A stretch of 18,359 bases of DNA from positions 1 through 18,359 of the forward strand of contig JAUUZS010000012.1 of NCBI GenBank assembly GCA_030589835.1. The letters run 5' to 3'. Of this stretch, positions 17,401 through 18,359 are shown in pieces; position 1 is the first letter of the stretch, and each line of letters opens with the position of its first letter. The position numbers and the translations under genes were made by a program. The notes beneath the pieces were generated by a model. The model was not told the DNA's origin, searched no databases, and worked only from the letters and a program-made list of their open reading frames with translations. This DNA is from Cyclobacteriaceae bacterium (GTDB lineage Bacteria > Bacteroidota > Bacteroidia > Cytophagales > Cyclobacteriaceae).

Positions 17401-17527
17401 AGTAATAGGAGGACTGATTACATCCACTATCCTGACATTAATTGTGATTCCATGTGTATATGCTGTTTTTGATCAGTTTATTCATTGGATCACAGGAAAA
17501 AATAAATCTGACGAAATAGCGGCGTAG
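14426..17527 (+). CDS. RND-family efflux permease (HAE1/AcrB-like), complete
   Basis: This 1033-residue inner-membrane proton antiporter would drive efflux with the upstream adaptor and channel. It shows the classical RND duplication: TM1 at residues 11-30, a periplasmic porter loop, TM2-6 (from IVLAIVVLFVFLRR), a second half starting WVVIALAIILTG, another large loop, and TM8-12 (from LSFALILSVVLVYMVLAAQFES). TM4 carries GMLVDNAIIVMEN, with Asp 408 in the place of the first proton-relay aspartate of AcrB and Asn 409 in the place of the second. TM10 reads GIAVNDSIILVD, where AcrB has its relay lysine. IRRNQNRIAEVTAQY and PRISMTSLTT-like blocks (here PIIMTSLTTILALLPLTIGMG) are typical. The ATG at 14426 has no Shine-Dalgarno. 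The second permease gene begins 4 bp after its stop, so the two are translationally close. The substrate is unknown; the sequence is not of the CzcA metal type. Confidence 0.95.
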   Translation: MRKFTKFSVEYPVTVLMFVLGVLLLGYISFSKLGIDLFPDLNNPKIFVEIKAGEKPPEEIEKQYVDNIESLSIRQSDVIGVSSVSKVGSALITVEYNWDKDMDEAFLDLQKALTNYSQKVLLDEINISQFDPNATPVLVVAMTHETITDLDDLRKTSENYIRNELIRLEGIADVTLSGQEIGEVVIHTDNYLLQAYNITTSDISRQIQNYNRNVSGGSIEEMGLKYVIKGETVLKNLKDIGNIIVTFINPADDNNLLEKTPVFLKDLATIEFKNKDPENIVRINGERCIGLSIYKEPKFNTVKVVETLDKAILNIQKALPGYKFTVVQNQGTFISGAIDEVRESALFGIVLAIVVLFVFLRRIGTTLVISIAIPVSIVATFNLMYFNGLSLNIMTLGGLALGAGMLVDNAIIVMENIFRNLESGLTVREAAIKGAAEVGGAITASTITTIIVFLPIVYLQGVSGELFKDQAWTVAFSLISSLFVAIFFIPMLFNKFFKNAKKTVQSKSVKFSWYPSVLEKILKVKWVVIALAIILTGGTALIFPYVGNEFMPKTESNEFVVNFKLTEGTQLKRTDKTAEGLETMIRNLLGEQVKNIYTHVGPSGTESSDAQAVFEDENSGSIKVILDKENAVSSSKAINALGTMMEDIPGLEVEFIQDESALQSILGTDVAPIIVEVQGDDLELIDSLSKTVKQKLLSMEELFNIKTSMEGGAPELDVIIDRHQAGLFNLSVDNIISQVQEQLTGTEVGDFESEGELKDITIELPDVSVKELGNIQISSGNELILLSDLAKISADVSPREIIRRNQNRIAEVTAQYHPKLHFDQVIKKIESQLAEITLPANYKITVAGEELLRKESMESLSFALILSVVLVYMVLAAQFESLIHPFTILLTIPLAGVGAILIFFFLGNTLNIMAYIGIIMLVGIAVNDSIILVDAINQLKRSGQTTIDAIIGAGKQRVRPIIMTSLTTILALLPLTIGMGESASLRSPMALAVIGGLITSTILTLIVIPCVYAVFDQFIHWITGKNKSDEIAA

Positions 17528-17531
17528 GGAA

Positions 17532-18359
17532 ATGGAGTTTATCATCCGAAGAAAAGTCTTTATTAGTATGATCTTTATCGGGCTCAGCATGCTCGGGTTT
17601 ATATCGTATAAAAACCTTCCGATGGAATTACTGCCAAGTGTGGAATTGCCCTCTCTGGTAGTTCAGGTTAGCTCACGGCTGGAGGTAGATCCATCCTACA
17701 TGGAAAACCAGGCTATTATTCCCCTGGAAGGATTGATTGGCACATTGGAAGATGTAGAAGAAATTCAATCCTATGCACAAAATCGTCAGGGGATAATTTA
17801 TGTTTCCTACACCCAGCAGGCGAATATGAAATATGCCTACCTGAAACTCCAGGAAAAAATCGATGCCATCAAGCAAAGCCTCCCAGAAGAATTTACCGTG
17901 ATGGTACAAAAGGTAGATATCCAGCAAATGGTAAATCAATTTATGAGTTTGCAGGTAAGAGGCAGCGGGGGTATTGACCGGGTGAGAAATGTGACCGATG
18001 AAGACATTGCAGCAGAATTTGAAAATATTGATGGCATTGCTGCGGCAAATGTTTTTGGTGGAAGGGAAAAATCTGTAGAGATCATCCTTGACCCTGACGC
18101 CTATAAATCATACGGGATTACGCCTTTTCAAATTCGAAATGCGATCAACCAAAATGGAATGGACAAGGTATATGCCGGCAGGGTGTATGACTTTGATCTC
18201 AGGTATTTTGTAAACATCACTGCCGAATATACGGACCTCAACGACATCAGGGATATTCAAATATTGCCCGGCCGGGATATACGGATCAAAGACCTTGCAC
18301 AAGTTTATTTCGGTGTAAAAGAAGAGACTTCCTTTAGCCGTGTCAATGGTAAAGATGCC
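17532..18359 (+). CDS. Second RND-family efflux permease, N-terminal part (runs off window)
   Basis: The frame stays open for 276 codons from the ATG at 17532 to the window edge. It starts MEFIIRRKVFISMIFIGLSM, giving TM1, followed by LPMELLPSVELPSLVVQVSS, the RND block that normally reads '..LP.d.lP.i..P.i.V'. The porter domain follows: PLEGLIGTLEDVEEIQSYA, then IVYVSYT-like IIYVSYTQQANMKYAYLKLQEKID, the FENIDGIAAANVFGG block (compare 'l..i.GV..V...G') and LDPDAYKSYGITPFQIRNAI. It diverges clearly from the first permease, so it is an older paralogue and not a recent tandem copy. GGGAA just before the ATG and the 4-bp gap after the first permease stop indicate coupled expression. The locus thus resembles two-permease pumps such as MdtBC. 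The rest of the gene lies beyond the window. Confidence 0.92.
   Translation, partial: MEFIIRRKVFISMIFIGLSMLGFISYKNLPMELLPSVELPSLVVQVSSRLEVDPSYMENQAIIPLEGLIGTLEDVEEIQSYAQNRQGIIYVSYTQQANMKYAYLKLQEKIDAIKQSLPEEFTVMVQKVDIQQMVNQFMSLQVRGSGGIDRVRNVTDEDIAAEFENIDGIAAANVFGGREKSVEIILDPDAYKSYGITPFQIRNAINQNGMDKVYAGRVYDFDLRYFVNITAEYTDLNDIRDIQILPGRDIRIKDLAQVYFGVKEETSFSRVNGKDA

Overview
The window looks like chromosomal DNA of a Bacteroidota bacterium, probably of the Cytophagales/Flammeovirga type. It is moderately AT-rich, Shine-Dalgarno sequences are weak or absent before most starts, one gene product ends in a type IX secretion (T9SS) sorting domain, lipoproteins are frequent, and there is an ABC permease fused to an M1-aminopeptidase-like domain, an architecture common in this phylum. 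Placement below phylum level is inference.

Left part (1-5759, all genes on the minus strand). From right to left these are: a small predicted lipoprotein (5235-5759); a gene-free gap holding a 159-bp MITE-like element with perfect 17-bp terminal inverted repeats and a 6-bp target duplication (4955-5113); a two-gene unit of a small secreted beta-sandwich-type protein and a 947-residue secreted beta-propeller protein with a T9SS sorting domain; and a DUF4143-type AAA ATPase. The ATPase is preceded by three 32-bp tandem repeats, each with a palindromic core.

Middle (5760-10608). A divergent, gene-poor spacer of about 490 bp is followed by an ABC transporter pair on the plus strand. It consists of an ATPase and a 1147-residue permease carrying a large M1-peptidase-like periplasmic region and a C-terminal golvesin-like domain. 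The position expected for the zinc motif HEXXH reads YKTFP, so the peptidase part is probably catalytically dead.

Right part (10752-18359, plus strand). This is an RND efflux locus: TolC-type outer membrane protein, periplasmic lipoprotein adaptor, Gly/Met-rich lipoprotein, a complete RND permease and the start of a second, different RND permease that runs off the window. The adaptor reading frame is intact from end to end except for one in-frame TAA at 12622-12624. This means a recent pseudogene, a sequencing error or, less likely, readthrough. The tandem permeases suggest a heteromeric pump like MdtBC, with the adaptor and outer membrane channel encoded upstream in the same unit.

No rRNA, tRNA, CRISPR array, transposase gene or complete insertion sequence was seen.
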